From positions 62,001 through 126,000 of the forward strand of contig JAQBQB010000025.1 in assembly GCA_028287235.1 (NCBI GenBank): DNA of 64,000 nucleotides, in the 5' to 3' direction. Below the pieces are notes generated by a model. The model made no database searches. It was not told the origin of the DNA and saw only the letters and a list, made by a program, of their open reading frames with translations. Both the position numbers and the translations under genes were made by a program. This document shows, piece after piece, positions 51,391 to 59,566 of this stretch (position 1 is the first letter of the stretch; each line of letters starts with the position of its first letter). The stretch is from Gemmatimonadota bacterium (GTDB lineage Bacteria > Gemmatimonadota > Gemmatimonadetes > Gemmatimonadales > Gemmatimonadaceae).

Positions 51391-51457
51391 GTCATTCTGA
51401 GCGAAGCGAAGAATCTCTTTCTGAAGCGAGGCGATCCTTCGCGTCGCTCAGGATGAC
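51391..51457. repeat. REP-like imperfect palindrome
   Basis: A 25-base arm at 51391-51415 beginning GTCATTCTGAGCGAAGCGAA pairs with 51433-51457 ending GTCGCTCAGGATGAC, with three mismatches and a 17-base loop. This wording (CATTCTGAGCGAAGCGAAG) is familiar from short interspersed repeats in several phyla. It sits between the DUF1800 and DUF1501 genes, so it is transcribed in the intergenic part of that operon if there is read-through. Confidence 0.6.
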
Positions 51458-51467
51458 AAATTCTTGG

Positions 51468-53381
51468 TTAACGGCGCTGAAATTCAGGGGCGCCGAGTGC
51501 GAGACCGACGACCTGTGGAAGTCCTTGGAGGTTGACTTGGCGGCCGAACCCCGGGATCTGTGCGGCCGCGCCGCGCGGGAAGCCCTTGCCCGCCGCCTGT
51601 TGGGCCGGCTGCTTCGCGCCCTTGCCTCCCATCATGGGATCGCCGTCGTCCACGATCGCCATGCCGTTGACGTCGTTCGCCGGAGGTCCTTTCACGCTGC
51701 TGGTGTTGCCTGTGAGCATCGGATTCTCGCCGCTCATGAGCACCTGGCGCGTCTCGGCGGACACCTGGCCGCCGAGCATCGCCTTCACGACGCCGTCCAC
51801 CTGGTCAGAGCGCGGCAGTGTGCGGAGCGAGTCGAACTGCGGCCACCCTTCCATGCGCGCACCCGGCACCTGACCCGCGGCCAGGCTCAGGCCGAAGTTG
51901 ATGCGGTTGAGAATCGCGCCGGTGTTCATCCATGCGTCGCCGCGGTCGGGCCATCCGTCGGGAGTTTGACGTCCGAAGATCGGCTGGCCGAGCCGCGAGA
52001 CGATCTGCGCGGTGCGCGGCGTCGTGTCGGGCTGCGCGTTCACGGCGCGAAGTCCGGATGCGACGACCTCGAACGGTGTCTTCACCTTGACGCGATAGGC
52101 GGCGCGGCTGAAGAACTCGGGCGACGTCACGACGCAGCGCAGCGTCTCGCGAATGTCGCCGTCGCTCTTGGTGAACGTGCTCGAGCAGCGGTCCACGAGC
52201 GCTTTCGGCGGATCGTCGGACACGAAGTGGCGCGCCAGCTTGGTGGTGATGAAACGCGCCGTAGCCGGCGCGCGGGCCACGATGTCGAGCACGTCCTCGC
52301 CGTCCTGCTCTCCACGGCCCGCCGGGAGTCTGTGCCCGAGGACCGTCTTCTCTCCCGCATCGTGGACGTTCGGGTTGAAGACGAAATCGCCCGTCTGGCG
52401 ATTGAACGTCCAGCCCGTGAGCGCCCGCGCCACTTCCTGCACGTCCTTCTGTGAATATCCGCCGTCGACGCCGAGGGTGTGGAGCTCCATCAGCTCGCGT
52501 GCGTAGTTCTCGTTGAGGCCGCGCTTGGCCTGCTGCTGGAGCCGCTGCACGAGCTGCTGGCGCTGTTCGGGCGTCGCGTCTTGCAGGCGTTGCCGTGCGG
52601 CGGGCGGCAGCCGGTTGCCGGCGAGGAGCCCACCTCGGCGCGCCATTTGACCGGGGCGTTGCGCGAGCGTTGGGTGCGTGCTGTCGGCCGCGCTCTGCCA
52701 GTTGTCGAGGAAGAAGAGCATGGCCGGACTCTTGGCGACGGCGCCGAGCAAGTCGCGGAATTTCCCGAGCGCATTCGGACGAATGACGTCGCGATCGTAT
52801 TCCGGGAGGAAGAGCCGCACCTGCCCCTTGCCGGCAAAGACGCTGAAGTGATTCTCCCAGAAGTCGACCATGACCTCGTCGAGCTGGCGATCGGTGGCGA
52901 CGGCCCGCGCGAGCTTCGCCGACTGGACCTGGCCGACGAGCTGCTGCGCGAGACGCGCCGCGTCGGCGAGCTGCGGGTTCTGCGCGATGAGCTCGCGTCG
53001 CGTGTCCTTCTTGTCCATGGTCGTGTCGCCGGCGTCGGCTTTCTTGACTTGCCGCTGCAACTGCTGCACGACGTTGTAGTCGTGAATGATGTCGGCGGTC
53101 TTCATGTTGAAGATTGCATACTTCGACATGAGCGCGGCGGTGGCGCGATCGTCGATGCGCTCCGGGTGCAGTTGCTGGTCGATCCACTTGTCGACGCCCA
53201 TCGCGCGCACCTGCGCGACGTCGCCTGGACGCGCGCCGAAGGTGAGTCGATTGAGCACCTGCTGCACCTGTTCGTCGGGCAGGAGCTCACCGGCCGACAT
53301 TAGGCCCGGTTTGGCGGACTGGGCCCCGCCAACGGCGGCGGAGACCACGAGAGCAGCGGAGACGAACGCGAGTGTACGCAT
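51468..53381 (-). CDS. DUF1800 domain protein, exported
   Basis: A 637-residue protein with signal peptide (VSAALVVSAAVGGAQ). The DUF1800 pattern is seen in VLNRLTFGARPGDV, WIDQQLHPERIDD, MVDFWENHFSVFAGKGQ, RELMELHTLGVDGGYSQKDVQEVARALTGWTF and VFNPNVHDAGEK. The C-terminal region is Gln/Pro/Gly-rich. It is the upstream partner of DUF1501, with 97 bases holding a REP-like palindrome. The function is unknown. Confidence 0.88.
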   Translation of the reverse strand: MRTLAFVSAALVVSAAVGGAQSAKPGLMSAGELLPDEQVQQVLNRLTFGARPGDVAQVRAMGVDKWIDQQLHPERIDDRATAALMSKYAIFNMKTADIIHDYNVVQQLQRQVKKADAGDTTMDKKDTRRELIAQNPQLADAARLAQQLVGQVQSAKLARAVATDRQLDEVMVDFWENHFSVFAGKGQVRLFLPEYDRDVIRPNALGKFRDLLGAVAKSPAMLFFLDNWQSAADSTHPTLAQRPGQMARRGGLLAGNRLPPAARQRLQDATPEQRQQLVQRLQQQAKRGLNENYARELMELHTLGVDGGYSQKDVQEVARALTGWTFNRQTGDFVFNPNVHDAGEKTVLGHRLPAGRGEQDGEDVLDIVARAPATARFITTKLARHFVSDDPPKALVDRCSSTFTKSDGDIRETLRCVVTSPEFFSRAAYRVKVKTPFEVVASGLRAVNAQPDTTPRTAQIVSRLGQPIFGRQTPDGWPDRGDAWMNTGAILNRINFGLSLAAGQVPGARMEGWPQFDSLRTLPRSDQVDGVVKAMLGGQVSAETRQVLMSGENPMLTGNTSSVKGPPANDVNGMAIVDDGDPMMGGKGAKQPAQQAAGKGFPRGAAAQIPGFGRQVNLQGLPQVVGLALGAPEFQRR

Positions 53382-53565
53382 ATGAAGGGCACCGTGACCG
53401 GGTGTAGCGCGATTGACTGTCAGGTAGACGCGGAAGGCGGCGGTCTCGTTAAGAGTACGAAGGGGGTGTTTCGGCCTTGCGCCTGTTCGCCGCTCGTCCT
53501 ACGGTTCGGGAAGAGCCCATATATGAAGAGCCGACGCCGGTCCCCTCAGTAGGTTCCCACCAGTC

Positions 53566-56500
53566 GTGCCCCACTTTTATCGATCTCCGGACGAATTTGT
53601 CGCCGCCGCGCAGGCGGCGGTGGCTGGTGCTGCGCCCAAGTCGCCCGTCGCGGTGCTCGTGGGTTCGGTGGATCCCGCGGATGTCGCCGGTCCAGCTGGC
53701 CCCGAGGTCAACGAGGCGTCGCGCCTCGCCGCGGTGGCCGAGGCTGCCCGGTATCTGTTGCGGGCGGACGACCATGTTGGGCTGATCGACGACCGGCTGG
53801 TCATCGTGCTCACCGGGGCGACGGCGGACGACGGGCGCTCGGTGGGCGAGCACATTTGTGCGGCGGTGCGGATCCACCCGTTCGGCGAGGGGCTGGGACA
53901 GATCACGCTGTCGATCGGATCGGCGAGCGCGCCGGAGCATGGGAACAGCTTCGAGAGCGCGATGGTGGCGGCTCGGGGTGCGCTGGAAAGGATCGAGGCG
54001 CAGGGGCGCGACGGCGCGGGCGCGGCGCCCTTGCCGCATCACGAGGCGCTGCACCGTCCGCTGTCGATCGACCGGTTCGCCGGACGCGTGCAGGAAATGG
54101 CGTCGCTGACGCGCTGGCTGGATGAGGCGTGCTCGGGGCAGCCCCGCGTGGTGTCCGTCTATGGAGAGACGGGAACCGGGACGGCCACGCTACTCCGGCA
54201 GTTGGAGTCGGAGGTGCGGCTTCGCGGCGGGTTGTTCGCGATGGCGGCGTCGGCGAATCTGGACGTGCCGCAGCCGTACGGCGTGTGGGCGGCGTTGCTG
54301 AAGGCGACGCATCGGTTTCCGAGCGCGCCAAAGCGGGAGTGGCAGGAGCTGCAGCATCTCGAGCCGTCGTTGGGGGCGCCTGCGGATCCGGCGAATACGA
54401 CGGGGTCGCAGTACCGGCTGTTGGGCGAGCTGTCGGACTACGTGCGGGCACTGGCGTCGGAGCGGCCGCTGGTGGTGGTGTTGGACGAGATGCAGTGGGC
54501 GGACAGTACGTCGTGGGATGCGTTGGAGCATTTGCTGACGCAGCTCGACACCGACCGCATCATGGTCTGCATTGCCCAGCGGCCAGACTCCGTGTCCGAC
54601 AGCTCGCCTCACCGTCAGATGCTTGCGCGCCACGACCTCGTTCGTGAGCTAACGATTTCTCGACTCACGCGCGACGAGGTAAAGCAGTGGCTCGAGGCGG
54701 CATTCCATCGGCAGCAGGTTGGTAGGGAGTTTCTCGCATTTCTCTACCGCCACACCGAAGGGAATCCGCTGTTCATCACGCAAATGCTTCGATCCCTGAT
54801 CGAAGACGGGGCGATCTGGTATAGCGGGAATCGGTGGGAATGGAGACCGGTGTCGGAACTTAGACTACCGGCTGGCCGTACCGCGCTGATCGCGGATCGC
54901 CTGGCGCGCTTTTCTTCAAGTACACAGGCCGTCTTGGCGACCGCGGCGATCATCGGGCGGGAGTTCGACGTTGGTCTGCTCGTCGGAGCGGGTGCCGGGA
55001 GCGAGCCAGCAGTGCGGCTCGCCATTTCCGAGGCGGCAACGGCAGGGCTCGTACGTCCAACGTATGAACGCAAGCAAGGCGGTTTCGTTTTCGCGCACGA
55101 CGAGATCGGCGAAGTGCTCGTCGATTCCATTCCGCGCGAACGGTCACGCCAGCTTCACGAGCGAGTGGCGCAGTCGCTCGAGAAGCGAGCGGCAGGGCGC
55201 ACGGGAGAAATCGCCCTTCACCTGGATGCCGCAAGCCAAGCCGCCGACGCGTATCGCTGGGGAGCGGCTGCCGCCAAGGGTGCCGAACGTGTATACGCCT
55301 ACGCGACGGCTGGTGCGTACCTTCACATTGCCGCGAGGAACGCCACCAGCCCTGCCGAGCTGGCCGAAATTCGCGTTGCATTGGCCCACGTTGCCGAAAC
55401 CGTGGGCCGCCACGACGAAGTCGAGGAACTCTGCGACCTCGCCGTTGAGTGGTTCATTGGTCAAGCGGATGAGCATCGGGCGCTCACCATTCGGCGAATG
55501 CGCGAACGAGCGCGGATGGAACTTGGTCAGCCCGCTCGCGTCACCCTCGATGCGTTGGTGGCGCTGGATGCGGAGGCAAAGCGAATTGGGTTCGATCGGG
55601 AGAGAATTGCGCTGTTGATGATGTCATCACAAACCCACGGTCGTCTCGGTGATCAGCGAACTGCAGTTCGGATCGCCAACGAATGTGTTGGAATGGCTGA
55701 AGAACTTGGTGACCGGGCCTCGCTCGCCGCTGCGCTTAGCCGCTTGGGTAACGCCTTGGTCGCGGAGTCACCCGCACAAGCGCGAGTCGCATATGCGCGC
55801 GCGCTCGAGCACTACGAAGGAATCGGCGATGTTCGCGGGCAAGCTCGCGGTTATAGCAATCTGGGCATGTCAGCGGTGCTAGAGGCGAAGACGGGCGAGG
55901 CGCAGCGCGCATTCACCAAGGCCATTGCCGTCGCTCGTTCGGCCGGCATTCCGGATGTCTGGGGAATGGCGGCCGTCAATCTCGGCGTTCTGTCGCAGAA
56001 GCTCGGTGACTACGACCGTGCCCGTGAGCTATTCGGAGAGGCGCTCGCGCTTTTCGCTGCGGTGAAGCACAGCGAGTATCAGCTCGGGGCATTGCTTAAC
56101 ATGGCACACGTTGAGCGCGAGCTCGGCCTTTGGGACTCGGCCGCCGAGCTATACGATGCAACGATCCCCTTAGCCCAACGAATTGGCCATCAAGATATTG
56201 AGATCGGTGCAATGGCTGGAGCGGGCATCTGTTTTCTGGAACTCGGACGGATTGGTGAGGCGAAAAAGGCGCTCGCCGCCATTCTGGAAAAGACCAAGAG
56301 CCGTCCCGACTGGTTTCAAGGCCGTGAGCTTGTCGAGGCCCTGCATGTGTTGGTTAATGCAAGCGAGGGAAATCTGGCCGATGCAATGAGCCATTTTGAC
56401 CGAGTGATCGATGTCGCGGATGCCGCCGATCTTTACAGTGCGGCCTGGTTGACCGCCAGCTGCGCCGAGGCGCTACGACGCTTCAACCCTGAACGGGTCA

Positions 56501-56589
56501 GAGTGTCCGTCGACCGCTATCGTTCCAGGTTGACTGAGCTCGGATATCCCGAAATGACAAGACGTTACGAGCTGTTAGCACGAGAGTAA
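53566..56589 (+). CDS. Large regulator: degenerate GGDEF, ATPase with broken P-loop, TPR repeats
   Basis: A 1007-residue protein. Residues 1-150 keep the fold pattern of a nucleotide cyclase (ITLSIGSASAPEHGNSFESAM) but have LIDDRLVIVL where GGDEF should be. Residues about 165-450 are a STAND/AAA-type ATPase. Its Walker A at 200-207 is GETGTGTA instead of GxxGxGKT, so the P-loop lysine (position 206) is Thr, while Walker B VVLDEMQWADS is intact. Residues about 500-1007 are TPR repeats. ATP hydrolysis is therefore doubtful. There is no output DNA-binding domain. The part after about 54600 looks lower in GC than the first part. It starts with GTG 53566. Confidence 0.85.
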   Translation: MPHFYRSPDEFVAAAQAAVAGAAPKSPVAVLVGSVDPADVAGPAGPEVNEASRLAAVAEAARYLLRADDHVGLIDDRLVIVLTGATADDGRSVGEHICAAVRIHPFGEGLGQITLSIGSASAPEHGNSFESAMVAARGALERIEAQGRDGAGAAPLPHHEALHRPLSIDRFAGRVQEMASLTRWLDEACSGQPRVVSVYGETGTGTATLLRQLESEVRLRGGLFAMAASANLDVPQPYGVWAALLKATHRFPSAPKREWQELQHLEPSLGAPADPANTTGSQYRLLGELSDYVRALASERPLVVVLDEMQWADSTSWDALEHLLTQLDTDRIMVCIAQRPDSVSDSSPHRQMLARHDLVRELTISRLTRDEVKQWLEAAFHRQQVGREFLAFLYRHTEGNPLFITQMLRSLIEDGAIWYSGNRWEWRPVSELRLPAGRTALIADRLARFSSSTQAVLATAAIIGREFDVGLLVGAGAGSEPAVRLAISEAATAGLVRPTYERKQGGFVFAHDEIGEVLVDSIPRERSRQLHERVAQSLEKRAAGRTGEIALHLDAASQAADAYRWGAAAAKGAERVYAYATAGAYLHIAARNATSPAELAEIRVALAHVAETVGRHDEVEELCDLAVEWFIGQADEHRALTIRRMRERARMELGQPARVTLDALVALDAEAKRIGFDRERIALLMMSSQTHGRLGDQRTAVRIANECVGMAEELGDRASLAAALSRLGNALVAESPAQARVAYARALEHYEGIGDVRGQARGYSNLGMSAVLEAKTGEAQRAFTKAIAVARSAGIPDVWGMAAVNLGVLSQKLGDYDRARELFGEALALFAAVKHSEYQLGALLNMAHVERELGLWDSAAELYDATIPLAQRIGHQDIEIGAMAGAGICFLELGRIGEAKKALAAILEKTKSRPDWFQGRELVEALHVLVNASEGNLADAMSHFDRVIDVADAADLYSAAWLTASCAEALRRFNPERVRVSVDRYRSRLTELGYPEMTRRYELLARE

Positions 56590-56619
56590 TTCCTCGGACG
56601 GACGGGTACTTTGGTCTGG

Positions 56620-56685
56620 CGCTAGGTCAATTCTAGCGGTATCTTCTGGTTCGCACCCTCGTCTTCCTGAGGTTGGACGAAGACG
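56620..56685. promoter_or_regulatory. Two inverted repeats upstream of the second HFSGY lipoprotein
   Basis: CGCTAG (56620-56625) pairs with CTAGCG (56633-56638), and CGTCTTC (56660-56666) with GAAGACG (56679-56685). They lie in the 123 bases between the large regulator and the lipoprotein gene and may be operators or RNA hairpins. Confidence 0.35.
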
Positions 56686-56712
56686 TCCCACCCCGATCAA
56701 ACTTTATTACTC

Positions 56713-57414
56713 ATGCGCTCATCCTTCCGATATTTGGCCGCAGCTGCGGCAATGGTTGCACTCGCTGCTTGCGGCGATACGACGACCAGCCCGCGGGAGA
56801 CGGCGCGGAACCTGACGCCGACTTCCAGCCCCGCTTTCGACTACAGCGGTGGCGGAAGCCGCCAGTATGGCGATCAGGGATCTGACTTCACTGTGACTTC
56901 GCACGGTGGAACTTTCTCGGTCAACGGTCTTTTCACTGTGAACTTTCCGGAGAATTCCGTTTGTAATCCGGATCGGTCGACTTACGGCAGCACCGAGTGG
57001 GACAAGCCCTGCTCGACCCTGCGGTCCAACGAATCGATTAAGGTCACGGCCAGACTTCGCTTGACGTCGAACGGTCTCACGGTGGATTTCTCGCCCGAGC
57101 TGCGTTTCTCGCCCAGCACTGAGGTGACGATCTCGACCGACATCTTCGCGCCGGTGATCACGGGCAATCGCGCATACTTCGCCGCAAACCCGAGTGCCCT
57201 CGACTTTCTCGCGATCTCGTTCAGCCCGACGCTTGGTGGGGCTCAAGTTGCCGACTACGCGTCGGACGGTAGCCTGATTACTCGTGTGTACCTGAAGAGT
57301 GGGTCCGTTCGCCGCCGGATCAAGCATTTCAGCGGCTACATGATTGGCGGCGGTCAGCCGTGCGAGCCCAGTCCCGACAATCCGGATTGCGTCGCAGTAT
57401 TTTCGGACGGTTGA
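56713..57414 (+). CDS. Lipoprotein with HFSGY motif (paralogue of the 22819-23409 protein)
   Basis: A 233-residue protein with lipobox ALAAC near residue 20. A beta-rich, ZU5-like region follows (GLFTVNFPENSV, IKVTARLRLTSNGLTVDFSPELRFSP) and then KHFSGYMIGGG. The order and spacing of these segments match the lipoprotein at 22819-23409, although overall identity is low. It ends 12 bases before a strong terminator. It may be co-transcribed with the large TPR regulator upstream, repeating the lipoprotein-plus-TPR pairing. The function is unknown. Confidence 0.78.
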   Translation: MRSSFRYLAAAAAMVALAACGDTTTSPRETARNLTPTSSPAFDYSGGGSRQYGDQGSDFTVTSHGGTFSVNGLFTVNFPENSVCNPDRSTYGSTEWDKPCSTLRSNESIKVTARLRLTSNGLTVDFSPELRFSPSTEVTISTDIFAPVITGNRAYFAANPSALDFLAISFSPTLGGAQVADYASDGSLITRVYLKSGSVRRRIKHFSGYMIGGGQPCEPSPDNPDCVAVFSDG

Positions 57415-57426
57415 TGTGTCCAAATC

Positions 57427-57460
57427 AAAGGCCCCGGCGAATTCCGCCGGGGCCTTTTTT
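57427..57460. terminator. Strong Rho-independent terminator
   Basis: GGCCCCGGCG (57430-57439), loop AATTC, CGCCGGGGCC (57445-57454), then six T. The A-run on the left pairs with the T-run, so it can work for the convergent response-regulator gene as well. Confidence 0.9.
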
Positions 57461-57480
57461 ATTGTCCTGTGTCTGACCTG

Positions 57481-58194
57481 TCAGCTCTCACCCGTCCGCG
57501 CCCGCAGCACATACCCCACCCCTCGCACCGTCTGCAGCATCGGCTCCTCCGCCTCTGAATCCAGCTTCTTCCGTAAGTAGGCCACGTACACGTCGACGAT
57601 GTTCGTCTCCTCCACGTCCACCGGCGTCTGACGCCAGACCTGCTCGGCGATCGCCGCCCGCGTCAACGGCTTCCCGGCGTTGCGCATGAAGTACTCGAGG
57701 AGAGCGAACTCCCGCTGAGTCAGCACGAGCAGCCGTTCGCCCCGATGGACTTCGCGCGAGAGCGGGTCGAGGATCACGTCGCCGACGCAGAGCCGCGGCA
57801 CTCGGCCGTGCGTCGCGGAACGGCGCAGCAGCGCCCGCACACGCGCCACCAGCTCGTCCGAGTCGAACGGCTTGACCAGATAGTCGTCCGCGCCGGCATC
57901 GAGCCCGGTGATGCGATCGGCGACGGTTCCGCGGGCCGTGAGCATCAGTGTGGGCGCGTTCACGCCCTTCCGCCGGAGCTCCTGGACGACCTCGAATCCG
58001 TTTCGGCGCGGAAGGCCGACGTCGAGGATGAGCAAGTCGGGCTCGTTCTCGAGTGCGCTCACCAAGCCCGCCTCGCCGTCGCGCGCGGAACGCACCGCGT
58101 ACCCCTGTTCACTCAGCACGCGCTGGAGCAGGGCAACGAGTTCTGGACTGTCCTCCACGATCAGAATCGTGGTCGTGTGTGCAGCCGCGTGCAT
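57481..58194 (-). CDS. OmpR/PhoB family response regulator without adjacent kinase
   Basis: A 237-residue regulator. The receiver domain has ILIVEDSP, phospho-acceptor aspartate in LLILDVGLP, T in MLTARG and K in YLVKPFD. The C-terminal winged helix reads LTQREFALLEYFMRNAGKPLTRAAIAEQVW ... NIVDVYVAYLRKKLD. No histidine kinase gene lies next to it. ATG 58194 fits the usual start; upstream residues are not conserved. It is divergent from a small membrane protein. Confidence 0.92.
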   Translation of the reverse strand: MHAAAHTTTILIVEDSPELVALLQRVLSEQGYAVRSARDGEAGLVSALENEPDLLILDVGLPRRNGFEVVQELRRKGVNAPTLMLTARGTVADRITGLDAGADDYLVKPFDSDELVARVRALLRRSATHGRVPRLCVGDVILDPLSREVHRGERLLVLTQREFALLEYFMRNAGKPLTRAAIAEQVWRQTPVDVEETNIVDVYVAYLRKKLDSEAEEPMLQTVRGVGYVLRARTGES

Positions 58195-58331
58195 TGGGCG
58201 CTCAAGATACCTACGGAGCACGACCGAGCAAGAGCAGTTTCCGCATGTCGGGCCCGCGCGAGCGGCGACCGATTTGTCGAATTCTCGAATGCCCACTTGA
58301 GCGGCCGTCGAGCCACCGTTTGCTTTGTGCC

Positions 58332-58775
58332 GTGCCAGCCCAATCAAACTCTCCCGCGATCGTGGTCGGAGGCGTCGCGGCGGCGGCCACGTCGGGCGCT
58401 CTCATCGCGATGGGCCATCGAGCCGGATCAGCCGGCCTCCCGTTCGCGGCGATCGGTGCGGTCGTGGTGCGACAGACGGCAACCGGCGGATCCGCGAGTC
58501 TGGTGCTCGCGGGGCTCGTGCTCCATGTGGCGACGATGTTCGCGTGGTCCTTCATCGTCGTGTGGCTGTTCGAGCGCGCGATTCATCATGAGATCGTCGC
58601 CGCGGTGATTGTCGCTGCTGGCGAGTTTCTTCTGTCGTGGATCGTGGCATTCTCGACCGGAACTGGCCTGGCGAGCGTGCTCCTGCTCGGCGATCGACTG
58701 GTCTTTTCCCTGATCTTGGCGGCTGCATTGGTGGTGGGCATGCGCTTTGCCTTTTCGCGCTCGCAGAATGCATGA
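58332..58775 (+). CDS. Small four-helix membrane protein of unknown function
   Basis: A 147-residue protein with about four hydrophobic helices: AIVVGGVAAAATSGALIAMG, LAGLVLHVATMFAWSFIVVWLF, EIVAAVIVAAGEFLLSWIVAF and LVFSLILAAALVVGMRF. I recognise no family. The likely start is GTG 58332; no ATG precedes the first helix. It is divergent from the response regulator 57481-58194, which may control it. Confidence 0.65.
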   Translation: MPAQSNSPAIVVGGVAAAATSGALIAMGHRAGSAGLPFAAIGAVVVRQTATGGSASLVLAGLVLHVATMFAWSFIVVWLFERAIHHEIVAAVIVAAGEFLLSWIVAFSTGTGLASVLLLGDRLVFSLILAAALVVGMRFAFSRSQNA

Positions 58776-58963
58776 TCGCGTCTCCGCGACGTACACATCC
58801 ATTGTGACCCAGAGCGCTGCGCGGCAGTTGTACTAGGAACATTGTTGACGCACTTGGGTTTCGAGAGGTGAGCGCCGATGCTTACCGAGTCTGAAACTCT
58901 TTCGCGTTGGCGGTCGTCGAGGTAGAAGGGATGGCCAAGCAGTACCATTTTCAGGAGGGGGGT

Positions 58964-59503
58964 ATGGATATCCTCGTGATGCTCGAGGAAAACCCCGATC
59001 ACTCGCCAGTCCTGGCGCATGTGAACTCCGTCCCGTCGCCGTTGCACTCGTCGGAGCGGCCGTCGCGAGACATCGTGACGTTGTACGGGCAGCCAAGTCC
59101 GGAGTCGTTGGCGTTGGCACTTGCAGCGGCGGTCGAGTCACATCGGTCGAACGACGGACACACCGAGGCCATACGGCATCTCGGGATCTGGCCGGAGCGG
59201 GGCGCAATTGGGGACGCTGCCTGGAGGGATTCGGCGGGGCAGCTGGTGACGAGCGATCTCGAGATTCCACTCGAGACGTTGCATTCGACGGCGAAGCAGT
59301 TGCTGGCCGAGTGCGGGCAGGTGATCCGGAGGTTGGTCGCCGGGCTGTCGATGCCGGATTGGCCAGAGGGTGCACGGCGGGCGATCAGCGTGTCGATCGG
59401 ACCGATCGTGGGGATCACGGCACCGGTGTTCGCGCCGCTCGAGACGGTGATCGAGCGGATGAGAGAGGCAGACGGGTTGGCGTTCGAAACCGAGGGAGAT
59501 TGA
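58964..59503 (+). CDS. Hypothetical protein
   Basis: A 179-residue protein, soluble, with hydrophobic strand MDILVML at the start and helical stretches SLALALAAAVES and LHSTAKQLLAECGQVIRRL. No recognised motif. ATG 58964 has AGGAGG five bases upstream; ATG 58931 (11 residues longer) and TTG 58907 are alternatives. It is followed by a strong terminator. Confidence 0.6.
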   Translation: MDILVMLEENPDHSPVLAHVNSVPSPLHSSERPSRDIVTLYGQPSPESLALALAAAVESHRSNDGHTEAIRHLGIWPERGAIGDAAWRDSAGQLVTSDLEIPLETLHSTAKQLLAECGQVIRRLVAGLSMPDWPEGARRAISVSIGPIVGITAPVFAPLETVIERMREADGLAFETEGD

Positions 59504-59537
59504 GTTAGAAAACTGAAATGTCAGAGTTGGAACAACG

Positions 59538-59565
59538 CGGGGCGGCCTTTGGCCGCCCCGTTTTT
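59538..59565. terminator. Rho-independent terminator between convergent genes
   Basis: CGGGGCGGCC (59538-59547), loop TTT, GGCCGCCCCG (59551-59560), then five T. It lies between the hypothetical gene and the large BTAD/ATPase gene whose stop is at 59567. Confidence 0.85.
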
Positions 59566-59566
59566 G

